From: an uncultured Lachnospiraceae bacterium
Lineage (GTDB): Bacteria; Bacillota; Clostridia; Lachnospirales; Lachnospiraceae
Reading direction: 5' to 3'
Assembly (NCBI GenBank): GCA_946549155.1
Contig: CAMNQN010000016.1
Location: 1-23,628, forward strand
Length of the DNA stretch: 23,628 nucleotides
Shown piece after piece: positions 16,183-23,582 of the stretch. The position numbers and the translations under genes are program-made. A model generated the notes under the pieces. The model saw only the letters and a list, made by a program, of their open reading frames with translations, was not told the DNA's origin and made no database searches. Within the stretch, counting starts at the first letter, position 1, and the number at the start of each line of letters is the position of its first letter.

Positions 16183-17247
16183 TTACTCCGGAAATACCAC
16201 CGCTACCTTTCCGCATTTTCCACTGGCCATCAGGGCGTAAGCTTCATCCACCTTCTCCAGCGGAAACTCATGGGTAATCAGATCCTCCGGATGGATGCCC
16301 CAGCGAACCAGCCGTTCCACCAGATCCTCCATACGCCACAGGGAGGTTACCCAGGAGCCATAGATGGTTTTCTGACCGTGAATGATATCCGGGCTGGGTT
16401 CAAAGGTACAGGTTCCACCCTCCCCTACAAAAGCGATCTTGCCCCAGTCTCTCGTGCAGCGGATTGCCAGACGGCGGGCGGAATCATTGGCACTGGCATC
16501 CAGCGCTTTCTCCACGCCCTTGCCTCCGGTCAGCTCCATCACCCTGTCATAGGCCTCATCCGGCTTGAACCCATAATCAATCAGGCCCAGCTTCTTTGCC
16601 AGCGCGATTCTCTCCTCATTCATCTCAATACCGATCAACTTATTGGCGCCCATGGCCTTCGCCAGCATCAGGGCCGCCATACCCACCGGTCCAAGGCCGG
16701 TAACCACAATACTGTCGTCCCCGGAAACCTGTATCTTCTCCAGTGCTTCGTACACCGTTCCAAAGCCGCAGGCCACCTGGGCTCCATCCTTATAGGTCAG
16801 CTCGTCCGGCAAAAAGATCAGATCCTTTTCCTCTGCCAGAATATAGGGCGCCATGCCCCCGTCTCTCTGCCAGCCATATGCCTTACGGTGAGGGCTCTTA
16901 CAGGAAATCGCGTATCCCTTCCGGCAGTCATGGCAGATACCGCAGCCGGAGATATGATAAATAATAACTCTGTCGCCTTTTTTGAACCGCTTCAGGCCGG
17001 TTCCTTCCTCAACAATGATCCCGCAGGGCTCGTGTCCCGCGATGGTTCCCGGAATGTAGCCTTCCGGCCCCTTACCCACATGCTCCCGGTAAATACACCG
17101 GATATCGCTGCCGCAAATCGTAGAGGCCATGGTCTTAACCAATACCTGTCCCGGGCCCGGCGTAGGAATATCCACTTCCTTCAGCTCCGCCGTGCTGTTC
17201 CCCGGAAGAAACGCCGCCATCATACGCCCTTTTACTGTTTCACTCAT
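16183..17247 (-). CDS. Zinc-dependent alcohol dehydrogenase (MDR family)
   Basis: A 354-residue NAD(P)-dependent dehydrogenase. Catalytic zinc ligands are in TICGSD (near residue 43) and GHEPCG (near 73). The structural zinc cysteines are in GCGICHDCRKGYAISC. The Rossmann motif VVTGLGPVGMAAL and the acidic IGIEMNEER support NAD. It resembles the threonine/sorbitol dehydrogenase branch. ATG follows AGGAGG at a comfortable distance. It is placed after the permease gene of importer B and before the activase, 50 bases from the former. It is the fourth gene of operon B and probably the first oxidation step after uptake, or one that removes the radical enzyme's aldehyde or ketone product. Substrate unknown. 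Confidence 0.9.
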   Translation of the reverse strand: MSETVKGRMMAAFLPGNSTAELKEVDIPTPGPGQVLVKTMASTICGSDIRCIYREHVGKGPEGYIPGTIAGHEPCGIIVEEGTGLKRFKKGDRVIIYHISGCGICHDCRKGYAISCKSPHRKAYGWQRDGGMAPYILAEEKDLIFLPDELTYKDGAQVACGFGTVYEALEKIQVSGDDSIVVTGLGPVGMAALMLAKAMGANKLIGIEMNEERIALAKKLGLIDYGFKPDEAYDRVMELTGGKGVEKALDASANDSARRLAIRCTRDWGKIAFVGEGGTCTFEPSPDIIHGQKTIYGSWVTSLWRMEDLVERLVRWGIHPEDLITHEFPLEKVDEAYALMASGKCGKVAVVFPE

Positions 17248-17296
17248 TCTTTTTTTCCTCCTTAAATATCCTCTGTAGTAAATTTTTCTATCATAA

Positions 17297-18247
17297 TCAG
17301 ACTGTAGTATCTGACTTATCCGTCATAAGCTGAAGCAATACCGCCAGGATAATAATAATACCCTTAATCACGTCCTGTGGATAAGCCGGCACCGCACACA
17401 GGTTCATAATATTGCTGATCAGCGCAAGCACCAGCGCGCCCACCACCGCCTTTGTCACATTTCCCTTTCCGCCTGCCAGGCTGGCGCCGCCGATAACGCA
17501 GGCTGCAATGGCATCCAGCTCCTGGGCGTTGCCGATGGTCGCGCTTCCTGTGGAAGACCGGGCCGCGATAAAAATGCCGGCCAGTGCGGACATAAAACCG
17601 GAAATCGCATATACCGCCACCAGATATCGTCTCACATGGATACCGGCCAGCTCCACCGACTTTATATTACTTCCGATAGCAATTACAATCCGTCCAAACG
17701 CCGTATACTTCTGGATAAACACAAAAATCAAAATCGCAATCAGAACCAGAAACAGCATCGGATAGGCATATTCCTTATTCACCAGCGTTCCCAGCGTATC
17801 CTTCTCCATCCGGATCGGGGCTCCTCTGGTAATCATCAGCGCAAGACCTCTCGCCATGGTCATCATGGCCAGCGATGCCACAAAGCCCTGAAACTTCGCA
17901 AAAGCTACCAGAATACCGGTAAAAGCGCCTGCCACCAGCCCGATCAGAACCGTGATCAGCATCGCTAAAATAAAATGCATATTCCAGTTTACAATCATAT
18001 AGGCCGCCGCTGCCGCCCCAAGAGCCATAACAGACCCCACAGAAAGGTCAATGCCTCCTGTCAGAATAACAAACAGCATACCTAACACGACACAGATCGG
18101 CCCGGACTGCTGCAGCGCAATGTTCCGGATATTCATCGTTGTCAAAAATGTATTGGACAACAGCGCGCAGACAATCACCAAACCCAGAAAGATCAGATAT
18201 GTATTATTTTGAATTAAAATATTTTTTATTTTCGTTTCCTTCTTCAT
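17297..18247 (-). CDS. Ribose-type sugar ABC transporter permease (importer B)
   Basis: A 316-residue RbsC-class membrane protein, hydrophobic throughout, with about eight to ten membrane segments. It carries the family loop VVLGMLFVILTGGIDLSVGS (about residues 53-72), the ATPase-coupling segment GRIVIAIGSNIKSVELAGI (about 190-208) and the glycine-rich loop IGGASLAGGKGN (about 252-263). It starts three bases after the ATPase gene, with a G-rich ribosome site inside that gene's end, so the two are translationally coupled. Unlike importer A, importer B has one permease gene, so the channel should be a homodimer. Confidence 0.94.
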   Translation of the reverse strand: MKKETKIKNILIQNNTYLIFLGLVIVCALLSNTFLTTMNIRNIALQQSGPICVVLGMLFVILTGGIDLSVGSVMALGAAAAAYMIVNWNMHFILAMLITVLIGLVAGAFTGILVAFAKFQGFVASLAMMTMARGLALMITRGAPIRMEKDTLGTLVNKEYAYPMLFLVLIAILIFVFIQKYTAFGRIVIAIGSNIKSVELAGIHVRRYLVAVYAISGFMSALAGIFIAARSSTGSATIGNAQELDAIAACVIGGASLAGGKGNVTKAVVGALVLALISNIMNLCAVPAYPQDVIKGIIIILAVLLQLMTDKSDTTV

Positions 18248-18249
18248 CT

Positions 18250-19746
18250 CTATACCCCCATCGCTGATTTAATCAGATTATCTTCCGCAAGCTCTGCTCT
18301 GGAAAACTCTCCGGAAATTCTGCCCTGCCTCATGACAATTGCACGGTCGCACATCCCTATGATTTCCGTCATCTCTGAGGAAATCATAATAATCGCAACA
18401 CCCTTCTCCGCCAAATCGTTCATGATCTTATAAATCTCTGTCTTCGCTCCCACATCCACGCCTCGGGTCGGTTCATCAAATACCAGGCATTTGCACTCCG
18501 CCGCCAGCCACTTGGCCAAGGCCACCTTCTGCTGATTGCCGCCGCTTAGGCTGTTGGCATTATCCTCCGTATCCTTGTACTTTGTAGACATGCTCGCAAG
18601 CAAATTCCGGACATATTCCTTTTCCTTTTTATGATTAATCACCTGTTTAGGGGCTATCTTATTATTCAAAATCGTAAAAGTGGAATTCGAGCGGATGCTT
18701 TGTGTCAACACCAGGCCTTCCTCCTTCCGGTTCTCCGGAAGCATTCCAAATCCCTTCTTAATGGAATCACTGGCATCCTTAAAGTCCGTCTTTTCACCAA
18801 AATAATAAATCTCACCGCTTTCCTTCTTCGCTGCTCCAAAAATGGCTTTCATGGTCTCCGTTCTGCCCGCTCCAACCAATCCGCTGAATCCCAGGATCTC
18901 CCCGGAACGTACATGAAAGCTGATATCCTGAACCATCTTTCCTGCATTCAGGTGCTCTACCCGAAGAACCTCTTCCCCAATCTTCGCATTTCTGGGCGGG
19001 AACATCTGGGACATTTCACGCCCCACCATCATAGTTACCAGCTTTTCCTTGTTAATAGAAGAAGTTTCAACCCTATCCACAAAGGTGCCGTCCTTTAAAA
19101 CGGTAATATGATCGCTCAGTTCAAATATCTCTTCCAGACGATGGGAAATATAAATAATACTCACCCCAGCATCCCGTAATTTTCTTAAAATACCAAAAAG
19201 CTTCTGTATCTCCGCAAACGTAAGCACCGCCGTCGGCTCATCCAATACCAGAATTTTCGCATTGCGCGTCAAATTCTTACAAATCTCCACCACCTGCTGA
19301 TACGCCACGCTGAGGCTTCCCACCTTCGCCATGGGTGAAATGTCATCAAACCCCAACTTCGTCAACTGTTCTTTTGTTTTCGTATTCAATTCTTTCCAGT
19401 TAATCAGGGTTTTTCCAGAAGATAGCTGATCGATGTATATGTTTTCCGCCACTGTCAGATCCGGAGCCAGCATAAACTCCTGATAGATAATCGCTGCACC
19501 CAAATCCTTGGCATCCTTCGGGTTATTAATCGTAACCTCCCGGCCATCAATATGTATGGTTCCGCTGTCTCTCTTATATGCTCCTGACAAAATTTTCATC
19601 AGCGTGGACTTTCCTGCTCCATTTTCCCCGATCAGGGCATGAATTTCTCCCGGCTCAATCTGTAGTGACACATCATTCAGTGCCTGTACGCCGCCGAAAC
19701 GTTTTGAAATGTGCTTCATTTCCAACCTGTACTGCGACTGCTCCAT
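18250..19746 (-). CDS. Ribose-type sugar ABC transporter ATP-binding protein (importer B)
   Basis: A 498-residue double nucleotide-binding protein of the RbsA/MglA class. Domain 1 has Walker A GENGAGKST (residues 40-48), Walker B ILVLDEPTA and the switch histidine in IIYISHRLEE. Domain 2 has the variant Walker A (GLVGAGRTE), the full signature LSGGNQQKVALAKWL, and LVFDEPTRGVDVGAK with intact Asp-Glu carboxylates, unlike the ATPase of importer A. It is the second gene of operon B, separated from the binding protein by a hairpin at 19781-19809. The GGGGGTG ribosome site lies shortly ahead of the ATG. Confidence 0.95.
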   Translation of the reverse strand: MEQSQYRLEMKHISKRFGGVQALNDVSLQIEPGEIHALIGENGAGKSTLMKILSGAYKRDSGTIHIDGREVTINNPKDAKDLGAAIIYQEFMLAPDLTVAENIYIDQLSSGKTLINWKELNTKTKEQLTKLGFDDISPMAKVGSLSVAYQQVVEICKNLTRNAKILVLDEPTAVLTFAEIQKLFGILRKLRDAGVSIIYISHRLEEIFELSDHITVLKDGTFVDRVETSSINKEKLVTMMVGREMSQMFPPRNAKIGEEVLRVEHLNAGKMVQDISFHVRSGEILGFSGLVGAGRTETMKAIFGAAKKESGEIYYFGEKTDFKDASDSIKKGFGMLPENRKEEGLVLTQSIRSNSTFTILNNKIAPKQVINHKKEKEYVRNLLASMSTKYKDTEDNANSLSGGNQQKVALAKWLAAECKCLVFDEPTRGVDVGAKTEIYKIMNDLAEKGVAIIMISSEMTEIIGMCDRAIVMRQGRISGEFSRAELAEDNLIKSAMGV

Positions 19747-19780
19747 GCCTACACCCCCAAATAATATTTTTGTTCATTTA

Positions 19781-19809
19781 CAAGGCCGCCGACGAAGCCG
19801 GCGGCCTTG
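19781..19809 (-). terminator. Intergenic hairpin after the binding-protein gene of operon B
   Basis: A perfect 11-bp GC-rich stem (19781-19791 with 19799-19809) closes a 7-base loop containing TTCG on the minus strand. No clean U-tract follows. It occupies the same place as the hairpin in operon A, directly after the binding-protein gene, and probably stabilises that message or stops part of transcription. Confidence 0.62.
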
Positions 19810-19833
19810 ATTTCACTTATAATAGCAAAGCCT

Positions 19834-20898
19834 TTAGAAACCGTAATCATACCACTCGTCCACGATGTCCTTCGTAACGCCTACCGCTACTGTCATGGTA
19901 ATCTTGTCAAAGCTGTCCCAGGATGCTCCATCGATAATCTGAGAAGCAACATCAATACCGCCTTCTGCCACCAGGCTCGGGCTGTTCAAGCCAGAAACGA
20001 TGTAGGGATTTACAGCAGTGTCATTCTCTTTAATCAGATCAAAAGCTTCCTTTGCGCCGTCAGCAGCAGCTACCAGAGCCACGCCTTCCAGTCCCGCGTT
20101 TTCCAGAGCAGTCATAGCGCCAAACAGCATCTGGTCATTCTCACCAAGTACACAGTTGATATCCGGGTTCGCAGTGATGAAATCCTCTACCGCTACCAGA
20201 CCATCATCCACCGTCCAGGCTCCCCAGCCCTGACCAACGATCTTGAAGTTCGCATCCGCGTATTCTGCAGTACCCTTATCGATCAGCTGATTTTCAATGT
20301 CATCACGGGCTGCCCATGCTTCCTCTTCCGTACATCCGGTCATACCTTCCACAATACCTGCAAAAAGGCCGCCGCGACGCTCGTAACCGGCGATGTTACC
20401 CTTAGCACCACTTACAAGAACGGCAGTAATGCCCTCGTCTTCTCTGCCCTGCGCCTTCAGCCATTCCACATAAGCCAGTCCGGAAAGACGTCCGTTCTGA
20501 AGGTTGTTGGAATAAACCGTCGTAACATGGGTCTCAGAATTTGTATCAGAATCCAGATTAATCAAAGGAATACCCGCTTCTGCAACAGCATCTACCGACG
20601 GAATACATGCGTCCGGATCAATACTATTCAGGAAAACAATATCCATTCCCTGTGCAATAAAGGTTTCCATGTTCTCGGCCTCTTTCGTGATATCCTCATC
20701 CGCGATCAAAGTCGTCAATTCCCAGCCTTTTTCCTGGCAAAGCTTCTCTACGCTGTCTGCCAGTGCCACAAAATAAGGCCCATTCAGAGTTTTCAGCGCA
20801 AACCCTACCTTAACGGTATCTTCCGCCATAGCTGTCATGCCACACCCAAGCACCATCACTGCGCCCATAACCGCCGCCAATAATCTTCTTTTCTTCAT
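19834..20898 (-). CDS. Sugar-binding protein of ribose-type ABC importer B
   Basis: A 354-residue type I binding protein (RbsB-like). The signal peptide is KKRRLLAAVMGAVMVLGCGM followed by TAMA. It could be cut before EDTVKVG by signal peptidase I, or at the Cys in VLGC as a lipoprotein; the lipobox is only partial. The mature start VKVGFALKTLNGPYFVAL is typical of the family, as are LINLDSDTN in lobe 1 and CVLGENDQMLFGAMTALENAG in lobe 2. It begins with AAGGAGAAGG ahead of the ATG, about 105 bases downstream of a perfect promoter, and is the first gene of operon B. It differs clearly from the importer A binding protein, so the two systems probably prefer different ligands. Confidence 0.93.
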   Translation of the reverse strand: MKKRRLLAAVMGAVMVLGCGMTAMAEDTVKVGFALKTLNGPYFVALADSVEKLCQEKGWELTTLIADEDITKEAENMETFIAQGMDIVFLNSIDPDACIPSVDAVAEAGIPLINLDSDTNSETHVTTVYSNNLQNGRLSGLAYVEWLKAQGREDEGITAVLVSGAKGNIAGYERRGGLFAGIVEGMTGCTEEEAWAARDDIENQLIDKGTAEYADANFKIVGQGWGAWTVDDGLVAVEDFITANPDINCVLGENDQMLFGAMTALENAGLEGVALVAAADGAKEAFDLIKENDTAVNPYIVSGLNSPSLVAEGGIDVASQIIDGASWDSFDKITMTVAVGVTKDIVDEWYDYGF

Positions 20899-20986
20899 GT
20901 TTTCCTTCTCCTTCTCATTTTATTCTTATTTTCAGTTTCATATTACGCATACATATTATAACAATATATTTTATACATACGTTATA

Positions 20987-20999
20987 TAAAACTGTTTTA
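20987..20999. promoter_or_regulatory. Candidate operator downstream of the operon B start
   Basis: TAAAACTGTTTTA is a perfect palindrome around a central base, just downstream of the predicted transcription start of operon B (about 21006). Its right half, read on the minus strand, is TAAAACAG, an 8-mer that occurs twice more at 21192 and 21216. Confidence 0.45.
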
Positions 21000-21012
21000 A
21001 CTAAGTGTTTTT

Positions 21013-21041
21013 ATTATATACAATAATTTTCTATTTGTCAA
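21013..21041 (-). promoter_or_regulatory. Sigma-A promoter of operon B
   Basis: On the minus strand TTGACA (21041-21036), exactly 17 bases, and TATAAT (21018-21013): both perfect. The predicted 5' untranslated leader is about 105 bases and very AT-rich, with no stable fold that I can see. Confidence 0.85.
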
Positions 21042-21191
21042 TTCTTTTCTTTCTCGAATTAGTCAATTTATCCATAGTCTCCTTCTTTCACATTCAACGT
21101 TATGACAAATTTTCGAAAAAATGCCCAAAATATAAGAGTTTTTTCCTTTTTTGATGTAAAATTTAATCACTGTAAAAAATCGTGCCAAACA

Positions 21192-21223
21192 TAAAACAGA
21201 AGGACACTTATCAAATAAAACAG
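21192..21223 (+). repeat. Pair of TAAAACAG direct repeats
   Basis: TAAAACAG occurs at 21192-21199 and 21216-21223, 24 bases apart, and again in reverse inside the palindrome at 20987-20999. Three copies of an 8-mer in one control region may be regulator half-sites, though the region is AT-rich. Confidence 0.4.
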
Positions 21224-21275
21224 AAAATTTTATTTTTCTTTTAAAATTTGTGAAAACTAAAGTTTTATTCTCTTA

Positions 21276-21294
21276 TTTTGATACTATATCAAAA
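21276..21294. promoter_or_regulatory. Candidate operator of the ROK regulator gene
   Basis: TTTTGATA, a 3-base spacer, and TATCAAAA form a perfect 19-bp inverted repeat immediately upstream of TATAAT at 21296-21301. A protein bound here would block the regulator's own promoter. Loosely related half-sites lie at about 21149 and 21209. Confidence 0.5.
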
Positions 21295-21295
21295 C

Positions 21296-21301
21296 TATAA
21301 T
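21296..21301 (+). promoter_or_regulatory. Probable -10 box of the ROK regulator gene
   Basis: A perfect TATAAT stands about 108 bases ahead of the regulator's ATG. No good -35 box is found at 16-18 bases, so it may be weak or need an activator. Confidence 0.4.
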
Positions 21302-21408
21302 ATACGGAAATAAATAAGAAAAATGCCCAAATTGCAAAGGAGGCATTGCAAAATCCCCATAAATCAACTATTATTTAGATATAGAAACATATTGTGAGGA
21401 TCGCTAAC

Positions 21409-22542
21409 ATGAAGAATCCGATTAATCCAACAATAATCAAAAACCAAAATCGTCAACTGATTTATCAGTACATAAGAAACCACGGACCCGTTTCCAAACG
21501 GGATATTGTCGTGGGCGTTGGCCTCAGCATTCCTACGGTAACGCAAAACCTTCTGTATTTGGAACTGAACAATTACATAACTCCCTCGGGAATAAAAAAA
21601 CTGACCGGCGGAAGAAGCGCTTCCACTTATGTAACGGTAAATAACTGTCGGTTAGCCATCGGCGTATACATCTCCGCCAACCACATCGCCGTTGCCAGTG
21701 TGGACTTATCCGGAAATGTAACGCATTTCCAACGAAAACGAATGAAATTCAATCTGTCCGATGATAAATACCTGAAATGCCTGGGTAATTTAGTGGAATC
21801 TGTAAAAATGCAAGCGCAAATCAGCGATGAGCAGCTCCTGGGAGTGGGAATTTCCGTCCCCAGCCTGGTAACAGAGGATGGAGAAAAAATAATCTACGGC
21901 CTTACCTTGGATTTCAATAACAAAACCAGAAAAGAAATCACAAAGTATATTCCCTACAATAACCGGCTCTTCCATGACTCCTATATGGCTGGTTTTGCTG
22001 AGGTGTGGACAAATCCTGATATCGATAACGCCTTTTATCTCAGCCTGAATAACAGTATTGGCGGATGTATCATTTTCAATAAAGAAATCTACCCGGGAAA
22101 TTCAAACCGCGCCGGCGAAATCGGCCATATGAAGTTGAGTATGCATTCCCAAAAAAAATGTTACTGTGGAAGAATTGGCTGCTTTGATACCATGTGCAAC
22201 GCCAACATATTGGCCTCCCATACAAACGGAAATCTGGAAAGATTTTTCTTTCTTCTGGAACAGCATGACAGTAAAGTAGAAAAAGTATGGAATCAATATC
22301 TTGATCATTTAGCCCTTGCTATCCACAATCTTCATCTGCTCTTTGATTTTGATATCATTGTGGGGGGCTATGTGGGATCCTTCATCGCTCCCTATATGAC
22401 GGATCTATATGATAGAATCAACAGCACGAGCTTTTTTGACGAGAAAGCGGAGGACTATGTGATTCCCTGCAAGCATAAAATAGAAGCAACGGCTGCAGGA
22501 GCCGCGATTCGTTTTATAAAAGATTTTATAGACAGCATTTAG
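21409..22542 (+). CDS. ROK-family transcriptional regulator
   Basis: A 377-residue regulator of the NagC/XylR/Mlc type, which binds DNA and senses a sugar. The N-terminal 60 residues form a winged helix (SKRDIVVGVGLSIPTVTQNL). The C-terminal ROK domain has GEIGHM at about 236-241 and the zinc-binding CYCGRIGC at 251-258. The ATP-binding DxGGT of true ROK kinases is missing: that position reads AIGVYISANHI, so this is a regulator, not a kinase. ATG 21409 is preferred over GTG 21394 because AGGA lies eight bases ahead, partly inside the longer version. It is divergent from operon B across a 0.5-kb region with palindromes, and is the only recognisable transcription factor here, so it probably controls operon B, perhaps operon A and itself. 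Confidence 0.92.
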   Translation: MKNPINPTIIKNQNRQLIYQYIRNHGPVSKRDIVVGVGLSIPTVTQNLLYLELNNYITPSGIKKLTGGRSASTYVTVNNCRLAIGVYISANHIAVASVDLSGNVTHFQRKRMKFNLSDDKYLKCLGNLVESVKMQAQISDEQLLGVGISVPSLVTEDGEKIIYGLTLDFNNKTRKEITKYIPYNNRLFHDSYMAGFAEVWTNPDIDNAFYLSLNNSIGGCIIFNKEIYPGNSNRAGEIGHMKLSMHSQKKCYCGRIGCFDTMCNANILASHTNGNLERFFFLLEQHDSKVEKVWNQYLDHLALAIHNLHLLFDFDIIVGGYVGSFIAPYMTDLYDRINSTSFFDEKAEDYVIPCKHKIEATAAGAAIRFIKDFIDSI

Positions 22543-22577
22543 ACACCGTTGCTTATCGTTATCTCCCAGAAAAAAAA

Positions 22578-22633
22578 CGGGGAGCATTCCCAGACATCCG
22601 CACATACCCATCGGATGTCTGGAACGCTCCCCG
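22578..22633. terminator. Two-way terminator between the ROK gene and the kbaZ remnant
   Basis: An almost perfect 22-23-bp stem (22578-22600 with 22612-22633, one bulge) has an 11-base loop. A run of eight A precedes it and ATCTTTTTT follows, so it ends transcription from both sides. It probably survives from when a full kbaZ-like gene ended here. Confidence 0.9.
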
Positions 22634-22661
22634 ATCTTTTTTCCGGAACTGTCCTGTTTAT

Positions 22662-22964
22662 TTACTTCGTCGCATACTCATAGTCCTGCATAAACTCCAC
22701 AATCCCATCCAGCGCCTTGGGATCCTTCTCAATCACGCTGTCCCGCACCTTCAGGTACTGCAGCGGCATATACTGGTGGAGCATATTCATGGGGATCTCA
22801 TATCTTCTCAGGTTATCGAACAGCTTGTCAATGGCTGCCACCACCTCCGGCTGCCCGATATAATACCGGGCCCGGTCGGAGAAGCTGTATTTTCTGGCCA
22901 GTTTAAGCTGCTTCTCATCTCCGTGGTAATGCTTCTTCCAATTCCCCGGAGCATCCAGCATCAC
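22662..22964 (-). pseudogene. 3' remnant of tagatose-bisphosphate aldolase non-catalytic subunit (kbaZ/gatZ)
   Basis: About 100 residues match the C-terminal end of KbaZ/GatZ, the roughly 420-residue partner subunit of class II D-tagatose-1,6-bisphosphate aldolase. The frame preserves VMLD, HYHGDE, LARKYSFSDRARYY and QYMPLQYLKVRD, which correspond to HYHGD, SYSDRVRYYW and QYLPLQYVKVR in the E. coli protein as I recall it. Everything before VMLD is missing. Upstream the sequence changes directly into the 3' end of a BRO/DinD-type gene, and the GTG at 22964 is just the Val codon of the old frame. It ends at the two-way terminator. It is almost certainly non-functional, but it shows that this locus once held a tagatose-bisphosphate step. 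A small expressed fragment is possible but unlikely. Confidence 0.78.
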
Positions 22965-23575
22965 CCTTCCTCCAGTCTTTTTCGGGTATACTCCGGCAAA
23001 GCCGCTGCATCCTCTACAATGCCAGTCACAAGTTGCCGAAAGTTAGCCGCATTTTGGGAAGTAATCACAGGTTTTCCAGTTTCCGCTTCCAGCGCTTGGC
23101 GAGCAATCCCAGCAACCCTGCCGCTGCGCCTGGCAACCTGCCGACTTTCGGAAAAGCCTTTCGGCTGTTCTTCTCTGGAAATATCCATGGTGGAGGCTTC
23201 CGCCAGCATCGTCAAAACCAATTCCAGATTGCTCATATTGTCCCGGAGGTTTTCTTTTTTCAACCCCTTCAGCCGCTTATATTGCCCCGTACTCATTCCA
23301 GTCCAGGCACGGGTGATCTCATCGGTAAGTATAGCGTATTCCCTGCCCTTTTCCACACCGCGTTTTTTCCATTCCTCTGTCAGCTCATTGCGAATACGAA
23401 TCGCTAAAAGCCGTTGGTATACCCATTCTTCGGAATACCCTTTTTCAGATAGGTTTCCAAGGCCCGGTCAACAGCCTGCTCCGGATCAATCGTTTCCTCA
23501 ATTCTTCCCGTTCCACATCCCACGCAGTACGGATTTTCTTGTCTTCAAACAGTTGGATGTTACTGTTCAGGTGAA
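22961..23575 (-). pseudogene. Decayed BRO/DinD-type antirepressor-like gene
   Basis: The 3' part (22961-23356 and upstream codons to about 23440) reads as the C-terminal region of DinD/BRO-N proteins, seen in GLKKENLRDNMSNLELVL, MLAEAST and TGKPVITSQNA. Upstream, a frameshift near 23441-23452 separates SEKGYSEEW from PEQAVDRALETYL in another frame. Further on, a junction at about 23505-23510 joins an N-terminal start-like piece (NSNIQLFEDKKIRTAWD) directly to RIEETIDPEQ. The intervening BRO-N domain of roughly 70-80 residues is absent. No start codon precedes the N-terminal piece. The gene is thus broken by a deletion, a frameshift and loss of its start, right next to the terminal repeat. Such genes are often carried by prophages or mobile elements in clostridia. 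The 131-residue open frame from GTG 23356 is unlikely to be a real separate gene. Confidence 0.72.
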
Positions 23576-23582
23576 TGTTCTT

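Larger units (their letters stand above)
20899..21408. other. AT-rich divergent control region between operon B and the ROK regulator
   Basis: This 510-base region has no coding frame. It holds the operon B promoter and nearby palindrome on the left, two TAAAACAG repeats in the middle, and a 19-bp palindrome overlapping the probable regulator promoter on the right. A direct repeat of ATTGCAAA (near 21331 and 21345) flanks an AGGAGG with no credible start codon after it. The divergent layout suggests that the regulator controls both directions. Confidence 0.7.

Noticed and set aside
21335..21377. Short leader peptide after AGGAGG in the ROK leader
   Set aside because: The only possible start (TTG) is two bases from the ribosome site and the frame has 10 codons with no meaningful pattern. 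The regulator ATG at 21409 has its own site.
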